Assembly: GCA_015478675.1 (NCBI GenBank)
Contig: JADMIH010000007.1
Span: forward strand, 1 to 54,088
Direction of reading: 5' to 3'
From: Chloroflexota bacterium
Lineage (GTDB): Bacteria; Chloroflexota; Chloroflexia; QHBQ01; JADMIH01
DNA length: 54,088 nucleotides
Shown: in pieces, positions 15,603-24,918 of the stretch
How positions within the stretch are numbered: position 1 is the first letter of the stretch
How the letters are laid out: the number at the start of each line of letters is the position of its first letter
Program-made: the position numbers and the translations under genes
The notes under the pieces: model-generated
Told to the model about the DNA's origin: nothing
Databases searched by the model: none
The model's input: only the letters and a program-made list of their open reading frames with translations

Positions 15603-17024
15603 ATGAGCAATACAGAAACAAAAGTGGCAGCCTCTGGCGAGACGGAAGTGGCCTCACCTGATGGACAAGAGAGCGCCAACGCAGGGGAGATGCATACGTT
15701 CCAGAGGCACTCTTTCCCGAATGGGCTAACGCTACTTACAAAGGAGATACATTCAGCGCCTGTAGTATCATTCTGGGTGTGGTACAAGGTTGGAGCGCGT
15801 AATGAACATGCCGGAATAACAGGCATATCACACTGGGTAGAACATATGATGTTCAAGGGCACAAAGAAGCTCGGCAAGGGGCAGATCATGCAGATGGTGG
15901 CCGAAAATGGCGGCACTCTCAACGCCTTCACCTCTGATGACTGGACCGCTTACTTCGAGACGCTGCCCGCGGATCGGTTAGAGCTTGCCCTCGGCATCGA
16001 GGCCGACCGCATCGCTAACTCCACCTTCGATCCCGAAGAAGTGGCATCGGAGCGCACCGTGATTATCTCCGAGCGGGAAGGATCAGAGAACGAGCCTGAC
16101 CGTATGCTCGACGAAGAGGTCTCCTCCACCGCCTTCAAGGTACACCCTTATGGCAACGGAGTTATCGGCTGGAAGTGCGACCTGCGCGTCATGACGAGAG
16201 ATGACCTTTACAATCACTACCGGACCTACTACTCACCCAACAACGCCACTGTAGCCATCGTCGGAGATTTTGATACGGCGCAGGTAGTAGAGCAGGTGGG
16301 GCGGGCGTTCAATGGGTACGAGGCACGGCCCGACATACCAGAGGTGCGCTCGGTAGAGCCTGAGCAAAACGGTGAGCGACGGGTGCGCGTGGAGCACCCA
16401 GGCTCGACGGCGCAGCTTGAGATCGTGTACCACGCTCCTTCTGCCTCCCACCCCGATATTTACCCGCTGATGGTGGCCGACGCACTCCTCTCAGGGGCAA
16501 AACCTATGGGCTTCGGCGGCACTGCCCTGGGGCGTTCGGCCCGCCTGTACAGAGCAATGGTGGCAACTCAGATCGCCGCAGGCGCAGGATCATATTTCTC
16601 GCTCCACAAAGACCCCCATTTATTCACTCTTGGCGCGTCGGCGCACGCCGGTGAAGACCCTGAAGCTAGCCTGCGCAAGATGGAGAACACCCTCTTCGAG
16701 GAGATACGCAAACTGCAAGAGGAGGAGATATCACAGGAGGAGATGGACAAAGCGGTCAGACAATCGAGGGCGCAATTCGTCTACTCCTCCGACAGCGTGT
16801 CGAGCCAGGCGTTTATGCTCGGCTACCTGGAAAGCATTTTCAGCGCCGATATGTACGATGAAGTGCTGGACAACCTGGCGGCTGTCACTCCGGAGGATGT
16901 GCAGCGTGTAGCGCGGCAATACCTGACCGAGCACAACCGCACAGTGGGTTGGTTTGTGCCCACAGAAGAAGCGCAGGAAGATAATGGAGCCGGCGTGACC
17001 CCCGATGGACGCGAGGTAGAATAA
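15603..17024 (+). CDS. M16 family zinc peptidase, catalytic subunit
   Basis: Pitrilysin-type metallopeptidase of 473 residues. The inverted zinc motif HxxEH is present as HWVEH near residue 78, with the distal Glu region around SERTVIISERE about 75 residues later. N- and C-terminal M16 domains are both recognisable. The next gene, 5 bp downstream, encodes an M16 protein without the zinc motif, the usual arrangement of bacterial M16B heterodimers in which one chain is catalytic and the other supplies an Arg-Tyr pair for substrate binding. TATAAT boxes lie at 15540 and 15565. The substrates are probably unfolded peptides. Confidence 0.9.
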   Translation: MSNTETKVAASGETEVASPDGQESANAGEMHTFQRHSFPNGLTLLTKEIHSAPVVSFWVWYKVGARNEHAGITGISHWVEHMMFKGTKKLGKGQIMQMVAENGGTLNAFTSDDWTAYFETLPADRLELALGIEADRIANSTFDPEEVASERTVIISEREGSENEPDRMLDEEVSSTAFKVHPYGNGVIGWKCDLRVMTRDDLYNHYRTYYSPNNATVAIVGDFDTAQVVEQVGRAFNGYEARPDIPEVRSVEPEQNGERRVRVEHPGSTAQLEIVYHAPSASHPDIYPLMVADALLSGAKPMGFGGTALGRSARLYRAMVATQIAAGAGSYFSLHKDPHLFTLGASAHAGEDPEASLRKMENTLFEEIRKLQEEEISQEEMDKAVRQSRAQFVYSSDSVSSQAFMLGYLESIFSADMYDEVLDNLAAVTPEDVQRVARQYLTEHNRTVGWFVPTEEAQEDNGAGVTPDGREVE

Positions 17025-17029
17025 GAGAG

Positions 17030-18328
17030 ATGCAAACTTTGTCAGAAGAAAAGAACGCCCGCCTCAGCCCGGAAACAATCACACGGCGCACCCTCGGCAA
17101 CGGGCTTATAGTGATCGTCTACCCAAACCCCACTACCCCGGCCCTTGTGGCTCGCCTCTCAATAAAGGGTGGCGCGATGTACGACCCTGCTGGTAAGGCG
17201 GGGCTTGCTTCATTTGCGGCCAGAGCGATGAGGCGCGGCACCGAGCAGAATAGCTTCGACGCCCTCAACGAAGAAACCGAGAGCCGGGGCGCATCAGTAG
17301 GGGTAGACGCGGGTAAGGCGTTGATGGAAGTAGGAGGCCGCGCCCTGAAGGAAGACGCGGACTTCCTGCTGCAAACCATAGCCGACGTAGCGCTGCACCC
17401 TAGCTTCCCCGAGGATGAGATAGCCAAACTACGTGAACAGTTACGCACAGGTCTCCTTGAGATGGAGATGGACACAGCCTCAGTAGCCGAACGCGCCTTC
17501 CGAGAGATGTTATACCCGAAGGGGCACCCATACCATCTTCGCACCGCAGGCTACCTCGATACTCTGGACGAAATCGGACGTGAGGATATGGTCGCCTTCT
17601 ATAAGCGATACTTTCGACCGGACCGCTCGGTGCTGATCGTGGTGGGCGATGTAGAGCCCGCAGAGATAGTGAGCAAAGCGGACGAACTGCTGGGGAATTG
17701 GCAAGCAGGGAGCGCTGAGCCTGAGCCATACCAGATTGCAGCAGTGGGGCAGCCGCAAGGTGCGGAGAGGGCCTTTAACTTTGTGCCAGGCAAGACGCAG
17801 AACGACATAGTGCTCGGCTTTCCGGCGATACGGCGCGCCGACCCTGATTACTACGCCTTCGACCTGATGAATCTTCTGCTGGGGCGGATAGGGCTTATGG
17901 GCAGGCTCGGCAAGACGGTGCGCGACGAGCAAGGGCTAGCTTACTATGCAGGGTCCTCGTTTGAAGCGGGATTAGGGGCAGGGCCGTGGTCTGTGCATGC
18001 AGGTGTAAACCCCGAAAATGTGAATCGCGCAATCGAGAGCATCAGGCGCGAGATAGAGCGCGTACGCTCAGAGCCTATACCTGCTGAGGAAGTTGAAGGG
18101 GGCAAACGCTACATGACGGGCGTGCTCCCCTTGCGCCTTGAGACGAGCGACGGCCTCTCGCGCACAATCCTGGAGATGGAGCTATACAATCTCGGCTTCG
18201 ACTATATTGCGAGGTATCCGGCTATCATTAACGCGCTAACAGCCGAAAGGGTGAGCCAGGCCGCAAGCAAGCACCTTTCCTCCGAGAACTACGCAGTCTC
18301 AATCGCGGGGCCAAAGCTGACGGAATAG
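17030..18328 (+). CDS. M16 family protein, non-catalytic partner
   Basis: A 432-residue M16-fold protein in the same operon as the catalytic M16 peptidase. Where HxxEH should be there is AGLASFAARAM, so no zinc can bind. The C-terminal domain keeps the Arg/Tyr motif region (GRLGKTVRDEQGLAYYAGS) that lines the chamber in heterodimeric M16B enzymes. This fits an inactive but essential subunit. Confidence 0.88.
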   Translation: MQTLSEEKNARLSPETITRRTLGNGLIVIVYPNPTTPALVARLSIKGGAMYDPAGKAGLASFAARAMRRGTEQNSFDALNEETESRGASVGVDAGKALMEVGGRALKEDADFLLQTIADVALHPSFPEDEIAKLREQLRTGLLEMEMDTASVAERAFREMLYPKGHPYHLRTAGYLDTLDEIGREDMVAFYKRYFRPDRSVLIVVGDVEPAEIVSKADELLGNWQAGSAEPEPYQIAAVGQPQGAERAFNFVPGKTQNDIVLGFPAIRRADPDYYAFDLMNLLLGRIGLMGRLGKTVRDEQGLAYYAGSSFEAGLGAGPWSVHAGVNPENVNRAIESIRREIERVRSEPIPAEEVEGGKRYMTGVLPLRLETSDGLSRTILEMELYNLGFDYIARYPAIINALTAERVSQAASKHLSSENYAVSIAGPKLTE

Positions 18329-18370
18329 TGAGCAGTGGTCGGTGACTACTGACCACTCATAACTACGTAG

Positions 18371-21300
18371 CTACCAGCCACCACTGCTGGAGCCGCCGCC
18401 TCCCCAACCCCCGCCCGACGATCCGCCGCCTCCCCAACCGCCACCTGAGGAGCCGCCGCCTCCCCAGCCACCACTGCTGGAGCCGCCTCCCCAACCGCCA
18501 CCTGAGGAGCCACCCCAGCTTACGCCGCCACCTCCCCAGCCTGAATGACGGCCACCCCCGCCGCTGCTGAGCAGCATCCCTAAAACGCCCAGGGCAATTG
18601 CGCCACCATTACCGAAGCCGGTGTTGCCCTGCTGCTGGTATTTCGCCTGATCGTATTCGGCTACTTCTCTTTGGGCGCTCTGGTATGCTGCGTCCGCAAG
18701 GCTCTGTGCTCCGGTTGCTCTGGCTGACATGTCTCGCAGGATACTTGCCGAGACGTTGTCCCGCCACACCGGCAGCTCACTCGCAGCCGAGCGCAGTTGC
18801 GACCAGCTGGCGTTACTGATCTCCTTCTGATGTTCCTTCATGTATGCCGCCACAAACTGGATGCGCTCCGTTGCCTGGCGAATAGCTGACGAGGCGTCGC
18901 GGCGAGCTTGCTCCATCACACCGAACTGCTGGGCAGCCGTGTTGTAGGCTTCTTCGGAGATACTCCGAGCCGAGGCAAAGAGGGCTGCAGCCTTGTCGAG
19001 GGCCGCGCCCCGCGCCATATCTTCTATTCCTGTGCGCTCGGTCTCTCCGGCTATCTGCTGAGCTTGCGTGATAGCCGACTGTGCGCGTGAAATCGCGGTG
19101 AGTACAGAGTTGTCAATGTCGCCACGATGCACGGCCGCGAAGTTAGAGACCTTGCTCAGGCTGGCGGCTGCCTGCTGGGATGCGGTTTGCATCTTTAGTC
19201 TGCGGGCTTGCATTGCCTGCTCCTGGGTGCGAGCATCAGCCAATGCCCTATCAGCAAGGTCGTTGGCCTGCCGTGCCTGCGTGGTGACCTGTATCCAGTC
19301 GGGCTTGGGCTGCGCCACCTCTCGCTTTGCCTGCTGCACAAAATCCGCGGCTTGCTTGAGCAACACAGCCGGTTCAGGGGTTATGTCAGGGTCGTACTGC
19401 GAAACGAAGACCTGCCCAGCTGCGACATCGCGCTCGGCGGCGGTAATCTCTGCTTGCGCTGTGCGCTGGCTCTCTTGGAGGTTCTTGAGCCGGTCCAGGA
19501 TGGCCGCTATCAGGTCGTGAGCCTGAGCAAGCTGGTTGTTTGCCTCAGCTATCCGTTGCTGTGCGCCCGCGAAATCCTGCGGTGAGTCGGGAGTCAGAGC
19601 GTTGAGAGCAGTGGCTTCCTGCCAGAGAGCATATGCATTGTCGGCGGCGCGTTGAGCTTCGGTGCCGTTGCCACGTATATCTTGCCAGGAGCTTTCGGCG
19701 TAGTCGTCCACACTGTTGAATGCCTGCGCGCCTTGCGCAATGTACTTCTTTATGTCCTCGCCAGCCGCCTGGATGCCGGCCAGCGCCTTGTTATTGGAGG
19801 CGTGGAGGGCGACGGCGTTATCAACATCTGCGCCTGCTTGCGCGACAGCCGAAGCTGCTTTCTTGATCGCATCGTCCAGCCCTGCTCCGCTTCCGCCACT
19901 CGCCTCAAGCCGGCGGGCCGCTGTTGACAGGGCAGCAAGGGCAGCCGTGAAGCCAGCGTCGCTTTGGGCGAGTTTATACCCTTGAGCACGAACACTGTTG
20001 AGCCTGTCTCGTTCTTGGGCGAGAGTGTTGTAGGCTTGCGACAACGAGCCTACGGCCTTGAGGATAGAGCCTGCCGCGGAACGAGCCTGCACAGCATTAT
20101 CATAAGCACGTAAAGGCATAGATGGCCTGGCTGCGAGCGCATTCGCCGTCTCGGAGAGCTTGCTGTTGACGACGGCAAAGAGGCGCGAAGGCTCTGGAGA
20201 GTAGAGATCGGGGGCCGCCGCAGCTAACCGGGAGAGCGCATCAGTCGCTGCGGCCATATCTTTTTTTGCCGCATCTGTCTCCTCCGGCGCGGCAGACACT
20301 TGCACCTCTAGCTGGTTGCTGGTGTCGGACAAATACTTCAAGAAGGCCTCCGCGCCCTTCACCTCGCTCTGCACCTGCTGGTATTGTGCTATGGCCGAGG
20401 TGATCTCCTGATCGCTGTTGTGGGGTGTGTTGTTGAGGTTGTTGAAGACGGTAAGGGCGTTGGCGAGGCGATTATAAATCTCACGGTATTGCGAGTTGAT
20501 CTGCGCCAGCTGCTGAGGCCGTTCGTTCTGCAAGGCAAGAGCGATAAACTTGTACTGGATTTGCTCTTTGGGGTCGGGCGGGAAGTCAAGGTTGGTGATC
20601 ATGTCGGCAGTGACATTGCGCGCCTGGAGAAGCTGCTCCTGCAAGGTGCGCCTCTTCGCAGCCGCATCCTGGCCGCTCCGCCATCTGCGGTAGAGCATAG
20701 GGCCGCCGATAACCAGTACGGCAAGGCCGATTACCACTACGAAGCCGATGAGGAGAGCGTTGCCGATACCCTGCGTATCTATCTGCGTATTGTTGACCAC
20801 TGCGGGCTGCGGCGTGGCGGTAGGGACCGGGTTCCTGTAGAGGCTAATTTGCCGGGCGGCCTGGGAGAAGCTGTCTGTGAATGCCCCGGTAAAGTCGCCT
20901 GAGGCCAGCTTGGGGTTCAGATAGTTGTTGCGTATCTGGTCAGCTACGGTGCCGCCGCCGGAAGCAGGCCGCTGTTCCATTGCGGGCTTGAGGTTGTCGC
21001 CGTAGACGATATTTGACCGCCTGGTGTCAAGAACAACCACAACCGCCAGCAGATTCGGGTCTACTGTGCTGCCGTTTGCTAAACCGTAGTTCGCGGCGCC
21101 GGTCAGAGCAAACTGCTGGTCGTCGAGATAGCCGAGGTTGGTTTGCGTTAGAATAGCGAGCGGCTTAGCTCCAAGCGCCTGTAAGCTTTGAGCAGCCTGG
21201 TTCACAGCCGCGCTATCGAGCTTGCCTGTGCCGTCAGCCACCGAGCCGTTGAGTGGGGGCCACGAGCCTTGCGCCGCGGCCGACGCCCAACCGAGGAGCC

Positions 21301-21382
21301 ATGCGCTAACCAGCAGCAAAGCAGCTAACGATTTCAGCGGAGAGTGATGCCCGCTTTGGTGATTGGTCTCTGATTGAAACAC
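18371..21382 (-). CDS. Giant TPM-domain membrane protein with coiled-coil body and Gly/Trp/Ser tail
   Basis: The N-terminal signal segment (about residues 18-40) is followed by a TPM domain (about 45-190, with LNGSVADGTGKLDSAAVNQA and VVVVLDTRRSNIVYGDNLK), then a membrane helix near 205-230. The next ~680 residues are Ala/Gln-rich and predicted to be helical coiled coil, with repeating DNAxAL-type heptads. The end is a short hydrophobic segment and a Gly/Ser/Trp repeat tail (GGWGGGGSSGG units). TPM proteins are usually 150-300 residues, so this is a greatly expanded member. A GTG start has AAGGA 9 nt upstream. It follows the 21394-21978 gene by 11 bp and is surely cotranscribed. TPM domains have been linked to phosphatase activity and photosystem II repair in plants; the role here is unknown, probably an envelope scaffold. 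Confidence 0.8.
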   Translation of the reverse strand: MFQSETNHQSGHHSPLKSLAALLLVSAWLLGWASAAAQGSWPPLNGSVADGTGKLDSAAVNQAAQSLQALGAKPLAILTQTNLGYLDDQQFALTGAANYGLANGSTVDPNLLAVVVVLDTRRSNIVYGDNLKPAMEQRPASGGGTVADQIRNNYLNPKLASGDFTGAFTDSFSQAARQISLYRNPVPTATPQPAVVNNTQIDTQGIGNALLIGFVVVIGLAVLVIGGPMLYRRWRSGQDAAAKRRTLQEQLLQARNVTADMITNLDFPPDPKEQIQYKFIALALQNERPQQLAQINSQYREIYNRLANALTVFNNLNNTPHNSDQEITSAIAQYQQVQSEVKGAEAFLKYLSDTSNQLEVQVSAAPEETDAAKKDMAAATDALSRLAAAAPDLYSPEPSRLFAVVNSKLSETANALAARPSMPLRAYDNAVQARSAAGSILKAVGSLSQAYNTLAQERDRLNSVRAQGYKLAQSDAGFTAALAALSTAARRLEASGGSGAGLDDAIKKAASAVAQAGADVDNAVALHASNNKALAGIQAAGEDIKKYIAQGAQAFNSVDDYAESSWQDIRGNGTEAQRAADNAYALWQEATALNALTPDSPQDFAGAQQRIAEANNQLAQAHDLIAAILDRLKNLQESQRTAQAEITAAERDVAAGQVFVSQYDPDITPEPAVLLKQAADFVQQAKREVAQPKPDWIQVTTQARQANDLADRALADARTQEQAMQARRLKMQTASQQAAASLSKVSNFAAVHRGDIDNSVLTAISRAQSAITQAQQIAGETERTGIEDMARGAALDKAAALFASARSISEEAYNTAAQQFGVMEQARRDASSAIRQATERIQFVAAYMKEHQKEISNASWSQLRSAASELPVWRDNVSASILRDMSARATGAQSLADAAYQSAQREVAEYDQAKYQQQGNTGFGNGGAIALGVLGMLLSSGGGGRHSGWGGGGVSWGGSSGGGWGGGSSSGGWGGGGSSGGGWGGGGSSGGGWGGGGSSSGGW
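18372..18530. repeat. Tandem repeats encoding the Gly/Trp/Ser tail
   Basis: Imperfect tandem units of about 30-33 bp built on CCGCCTCCCCA and CCACTGCTGGAG encode the C-terminal GGWGGGGSSG units of the TPM protein. Such arrays are prone to change copy number. Confidence 0.8.
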
Positions 21383-21393
21383 AGCAAAGTTCC

Positions 21394-21978
21394 TTACTGG
21401 CGGGCGTTCGGCCCAGGTCCAGGGGCCTGGAACTCCACCATAGCACGCGGCTGCGACTGCATCAGCTCGTTTGCGGGCAAGAAGAGATTGTCGAGCATTA
21501 TGCGAGCTTCACGAAGCCTTGTAGGGTCAGCGTTGTAAGCCTGGGAGACGGTATTGAGCAGTATCCCTTCCAGCAACCCCGCCAGTTGGGAGTTTAGCTT
21601 CAATGGTGAAGTCTTATCATTGATCTGCGCGATTTGTGCGTCACCCAAATTGACGAGTGCATGCTCTATCGCGTCAGGGTTGTCGTTACGCAAGGCATTT
21701 GCAACGACCAGAGTGGTGTCACGCGCACTCACCGGGTCAGAACCGAGGGCGCTAACGCCCATCAGCATCTGGGTGTTATAGACAAGTCGCTGGGATATTA
21801 TATCAACTTGTTCCTCAAATATACGCGCCAAATCCGCCCCAAGTGACAGGGGCGACTGCGTGGCTTGCGGGGCAGAGTCAGAGGGCTGGGCAGCCGGAAC
21901 GCTCTGCGCCTTCACGCCCGCGTCCGTAGTCTGCGCAGCCGGATTAGTGAGCGGGTTAGGCATATGTTCAGTAGACAT
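21394..21978 (-). CDS. Hypothetical protein, operon partner of TPM protein
   Basis: A soluble 194-residue protein with no family I recognise. Residues 1-45 are Pro/Ala/Gln-rich and probably disordered; the rest looks helical (LGADLARIFEEQVDIISQRL, LREARIMLDNLFLPANELM) and ends in a Pro/Gly-rich tail. GGAGG lies 7 nt before the ATG. The 11-bp gap to the TPM gene suggests the two act together. Confidence 0.7.
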   Translation of the reverse strand: MSTEHMPNPLTNPAAQTTDAGVKAQSVPAAQPSDSAPQATQSPLSLGADLARIFEEQVDIISQRLVYNTQMLMGVSALGSDPVSARDTTLVVANALRNDNPDAIEHALVNLGDAQIAQINDKTSPLKLNSQLAGLLEGILLNTVSQAYNADPTRLREARIMLDNLFLPANELMQSQPRAMVEFQAPGPGPNARQ

Positions 21979-22170
21979 GAGATTTCCTCCAGGTACTCCA
22001 GGTAGTTATGGCAATATAGTAAATCAAGAGATATGCCAATGAAGGTGAAACGTAATACGGCGGGACGAGTGGAGCAGGGGTATTATAACATCCCAACGGT
22101 CAATAGTGGGTAGGGAGTGTTAGCAATACTTTGCAGACCATTCTAACTTCTGGCCCAATCCCTGACATGT

Positions 22171-22176
22171 TATAAT
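22171..22176 (+). promoter_or_regulatory. TATAAT box 7 nt before the start codon
   Basis: A consensus -10 hexamer ends 7 nt upstream of the ATG at 22184 and no Shine-Dalgarno is present, so the transcript is predicted to start at or next to the start codon. Confidence 0.5.
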
Positions 22177-22183
22177 TGTGCCT

Positions 22184-24556
22184 ATGCGGAGTGAAATACG
22201 TCTGGCGCGAAGGCGCTGGATTGGCTTTGTGGGGTGGTCGCTGCTCCTTTATGGCACGGCGATGATCTTCCTGCAAACCGAAGTAGCGCTCAAGCTGGCG
22301 CGTGGGGTAATGGGCTACGCAGGCTGGTTATGGGGAGGCATGGCCGACCTGCCCACCGCCTGGTCAGGGCCAACCGATATAGACGCGCCGGAGCGGGCTG
22401 GGTATGCACTGCTCACGCTACACCTGCCGCTGTTGCCCTGGGCAGCATGGGTGATCGGCGCGCTCACCCTCATCTTGGCGGTCCGTGTTATTCCTTCTAC
22501 TGACATCGACATGGGTGGCGCAGAGAGCGTTGCCAGCGTGCCTGCGCCCACCAACAGGCGAGTTTCCATGCTCTTGGCAGTAGCCGGTCTGCTGGTCGCG
22601 TTGGCTGCGGGAGCCTGGCTGCGGGGAAGTCACTTGCTTCCAGGCGCAGAAGGACAATGGCCCGGCTCGAACTTCGACGAGATGGTCTACTACACTCAGA
22701 CCGCCATCTTCACGCAGGGGCACCCCGCCTATCGCGACACCTTCATGGCGCACCCACCAGGTGTGGTGTGGGCCTTCACACCCGCCCTTGTACTGGAAAA
22801 AGCCTGGGGCGGGGCTGCGGCATTCGTGGCTGCTCGCCAGTGGTTACTCCTCTACAGCATTCTTGCCATCCCGCTTGTGTGGGCTTGTGCGCGGAAAGTG
22901 GGCGGCACAGCTTCGGCTGCCCTATCTGCTATAGTGCTCGCCCTGGACGGCAAAGCAGCTTTCGCGCCGGAGTCGGACAGGAGGCTGCCAAATGTGGGCG
23001 TGCTGGAGACGCTGGTGAATGTCACGTCGCTGGCGGCATTTGCCCTCTATCTGTATGCGCCCGACGACCCGCGCCGGCGTAGCAGGTGGGTATTCGGGGC
23101 GGGGCTGCTCGCAGGCATGTCAGCGATGTGCAAGATACCGGGGATTGCCCTCCTTGTGGCTCTCCTGCTGTATACGTTAGCAAACAGGCAGGTGCGCGAT
23201 GCGCGCTGGCTTGCAGCGGGGGGCGTTGTGGGCGCAGGAGCGTTGGCGATTCCTTTCTTTGCAGCCGCCCCAGGGCAGATGATACGGCAGGTGATCTTCT
23301 TCCAACTGCTGCGGCCACAGGAAGTGCGCGCAGACATAGACCAGGCTGCACGTGTGGCGGCCTACCCGGAAGCGCAGCTAACCTTCCTGCTGGCGGGGCT
23401 GGGTATGTTAGCAATAGCTTATATGCTCTGGCGTTGGTGGCGCGGGGAGGCGCAAGGGGCAGAGCTATGGGCGCTACCTGAGCTCTGGGCCGCGCCCGTA
23501 GTTGCTGTCTTCATAGTAAGCCGCTCATTCCACAGCCAGTATTACACACAGTGGGTGCCACCCCTGGCGCTTCTCGCGGGGGCTATTGCTTCGCGCCAAC
23601 TGTGGAAGGAGGTCACCCCCGGGAAAGTGGCGGCGGCTGCCGCGCTTGGATTGCTGGCGCTGCCACTTCTTGTTACTCAGTGGCGAGTCGCCAGCTATAC
23701 AACTTTCGACACGGTTTACCAGCCTACAGGCCAGGCGCTTCGCCGCAACCTGGGGCCGGGAGAGCAGGCAATGTCCTTCGACCCCGGCTACACCTTCGCG
23801 GCGGGAGTACCACCCGCCCGCATCCCTCTTGATGGCGACTACATTGTAGACACAGCAGGTTTCACGGTCTACACAGCGGAGGGCCTCGACCGCGCGCCCT
23901 GGGGTGATTTACTGCGAGGCGTATTCAGCTTCACGGGTGAGCGTAACGAAGAAGATCTGCTGAAAGAGCCACAAGCCCAGGCTGCGCTGCTTGCAGGCGC
24001 GGTCGGGCCGCAGGCAGTGGTACTAGACCAGAAGATCGCCCTCCCCAAACTGACGAGCCAGAGCGTGCGCCTTTTGGAGGGTATATCAACGTCACGACAG
24101 GATGTAGACTACGCCGCGCTGCTGCGGACCAACGCGCCCCCACCTACACCGCTTTCAGGGTTGCCCCTCACACTGGCGGCCTCTACATTAGCCCGCTTGT
24201 CGGCAGATATGAAGCCTACGATAGGAGTGGGACGGGTCGATGTGGGGGCGAGTGACGCAATCCAGCTAGGGTTATACTGGCGGCCAACCGGCTACCCGGC
24301 TGGAGATTACCGGATCGTGGTGCGCATCGCCAGATCAGAGAGCAAGGAAACCGCCAAACAAGTAGACACCGCACCCGCAGAGGGGACGCAAGAGACATCA
24401 AAGTGGCGGCCCGGTTTCGTCTACCCCGACATACGTAATATCCCGCTTTCAGCTATTGCCGCAGGCAGTTACACCATCTTCATAAGAGCATACGACCCAA
24501 AATCGAGCGCGTCCACCCAGGAAGTACAGCTACCACAAAGAGTGCAAATCAAGTAG
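22184..24556 (+). CDS. GT39/ArnT-like integral membrane glycosyltransferase
   Basis: About 790 residues with roughly ten membrane helices in the first 500 residues and a soluble C-terminal part. After the first helices, the extracytoplasmic loop NFDEMVYYTQTAIFTQGHPA with YRDTFMAHPPG is the acidic DE loop typical of lipid-phosphosugar-using GT-C enzymes (PMT, ArnT, GT83). It probably transfers a sugar from a polyprenyl-phosphate donor to an envelope acceptor. I use the ATG at 22184; a GTG two codons earlier is in frame. The C-terminal ~270 residues may be a periplasmic recognition domain. Confidence 0.82.
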   Translation: MRSEIRLARRRWIGFVGWSLLLYGTAMIFLQTEVALKLARGVMGYAGWLWGGMADLPTAWSGPTDIDAPERAGYALLTLHLPLLPWAAWVIGALTLILAVRVIPSTDIDMGGAESVASVPAPTNRRVSMLLAVAGLLVALAAGAWLRGSHLLPGAEGQWPGSNFDEMVYYTQTAIFTQGHPAYRDTFMAHPPGVVWAFTPALVLEKAWGGAAAFVAARQWLLLYSILAIPLVWACARKVGGTASAALSAIVLALDGKAAFAPESDRRLPNVGVLETLVNVTSLAAFALYLYAPDDPRRRSRWVFGAGLLAGMSAMCKIPGIALLVALLLYTLANRQVRDARWLAAGGVVGAGALAIPFFAAAPGQMIRQVIFFQLLRPQEVRADIDQAARVAAYPEAQLTFLLAGLGMLAIAYMLWRWWRGEAQGAELWALPELWAAPVVAVFIVSRSFHSQYYTQWVPPLALLAGAIASRQLWKEVTPGKVAAAAALGLLALPLLVTQWRVASYTTFDTVYQPTGQALRRNLGPGEQAMSFDPGYTFAAGVPPARIPLDGDYIVDTAGFTVYTAEGLDRAPWGDLLRGVFSFTGERNEEDLLKEPQAQAALLAGAVGPQAVVLDQKIALPKLTSQSVRLLEGISTSRQDVDYAALLRTNAPPPTPLSGLPLTLAASTLARLSADMKPTIGVGRVDVGASDAIQLGLYWRPTGYPAGDYRIVVRIARSESKETAKQVDTAPAEGTQETSKWRPGFVYPDIRNIPLSAIAAGSYTIFIRAYDPKSSASTQEVQLPQRVQIK

Positions 24557-24601
24557 CGATTACGAAGTAACTATCCTTCCAATCCGCTTTATAATGTGGA
24601 A

Positions 24602-24728
24602 AAAATGATCGATATGACCATTGACAGAGAGGAGTAGTGGATGTATACTGAAGCTACTTCGGAAGTGCTGAGCTTCAGGAGCAACAGGAACCCGGATGGT
24701 CCGTCAGGATTGTCTGGGTTTTCTGTTT
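24602..24728 (+). ncRNA. Candidate structured small RNA (or leader-peptide transcript)
   Basis: A TATAAT box at 24590-24595 predicts a transcript from about 24602. It contains a nested hairpin at 24648-24678 (8-bp outer stem CTGAAGCT/AGCTTCAG, 4-bp inner stem ACTT/AAGT). A 14-bp helix at 24689-24720 (GTCA loop, some G-U pairs) follows, then TTTTCTGTTT, an intrinsic terminator. A 29-codon reading frame, 24641-24730, with GAGGAG six nt upstream spans both hairpins, and its TAA follows the T-run directly. So this could be a small RNA or a micro-gene. It ends ~190 bp before the next gene and does not look like its leader. Confidence 0.5.
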
Positions 24729-24803
24729 AATTCACTGTACGCTGACGACCGCGTCGAGTTGTTAATGCAGCTTCAGCCAAGCTGTTAGGGAATAGAGAGG
24801 ATT

Positions 24804-24858
24804 CGGGGAGACCCCAAACCCCGGCAGGGGAGCGCCCCTGCACTCCCTCTTTCACTAA
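24804..24858. repeat. REP-like GC-rich palindromic sequence
   Basis: A run of CCCC/GGGG blocks contains a perfect 7-bp stem GCAGGGG/CCCCTGC at 24824-24841. It resembles in layout the element at 28262-28321. Probably a dispersed extragenic palindrome. Confidence 0.4.
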
Positions 24859-24918
24859 CAGGTGCCCTGATCCTGCATTAAGGAGTGATCGAGCCACAAT
24901 AGAGATAGTTGGAGCAAG

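Noticed and set aside
19068..19520. Long open frames antisense to the TPM gene and to other high-GC genes
   Set aside because: They are composition shadows: Cys/Ser/Arg-rich, no ribosome sites, no family resemblance, and opposite to well-supported genes.
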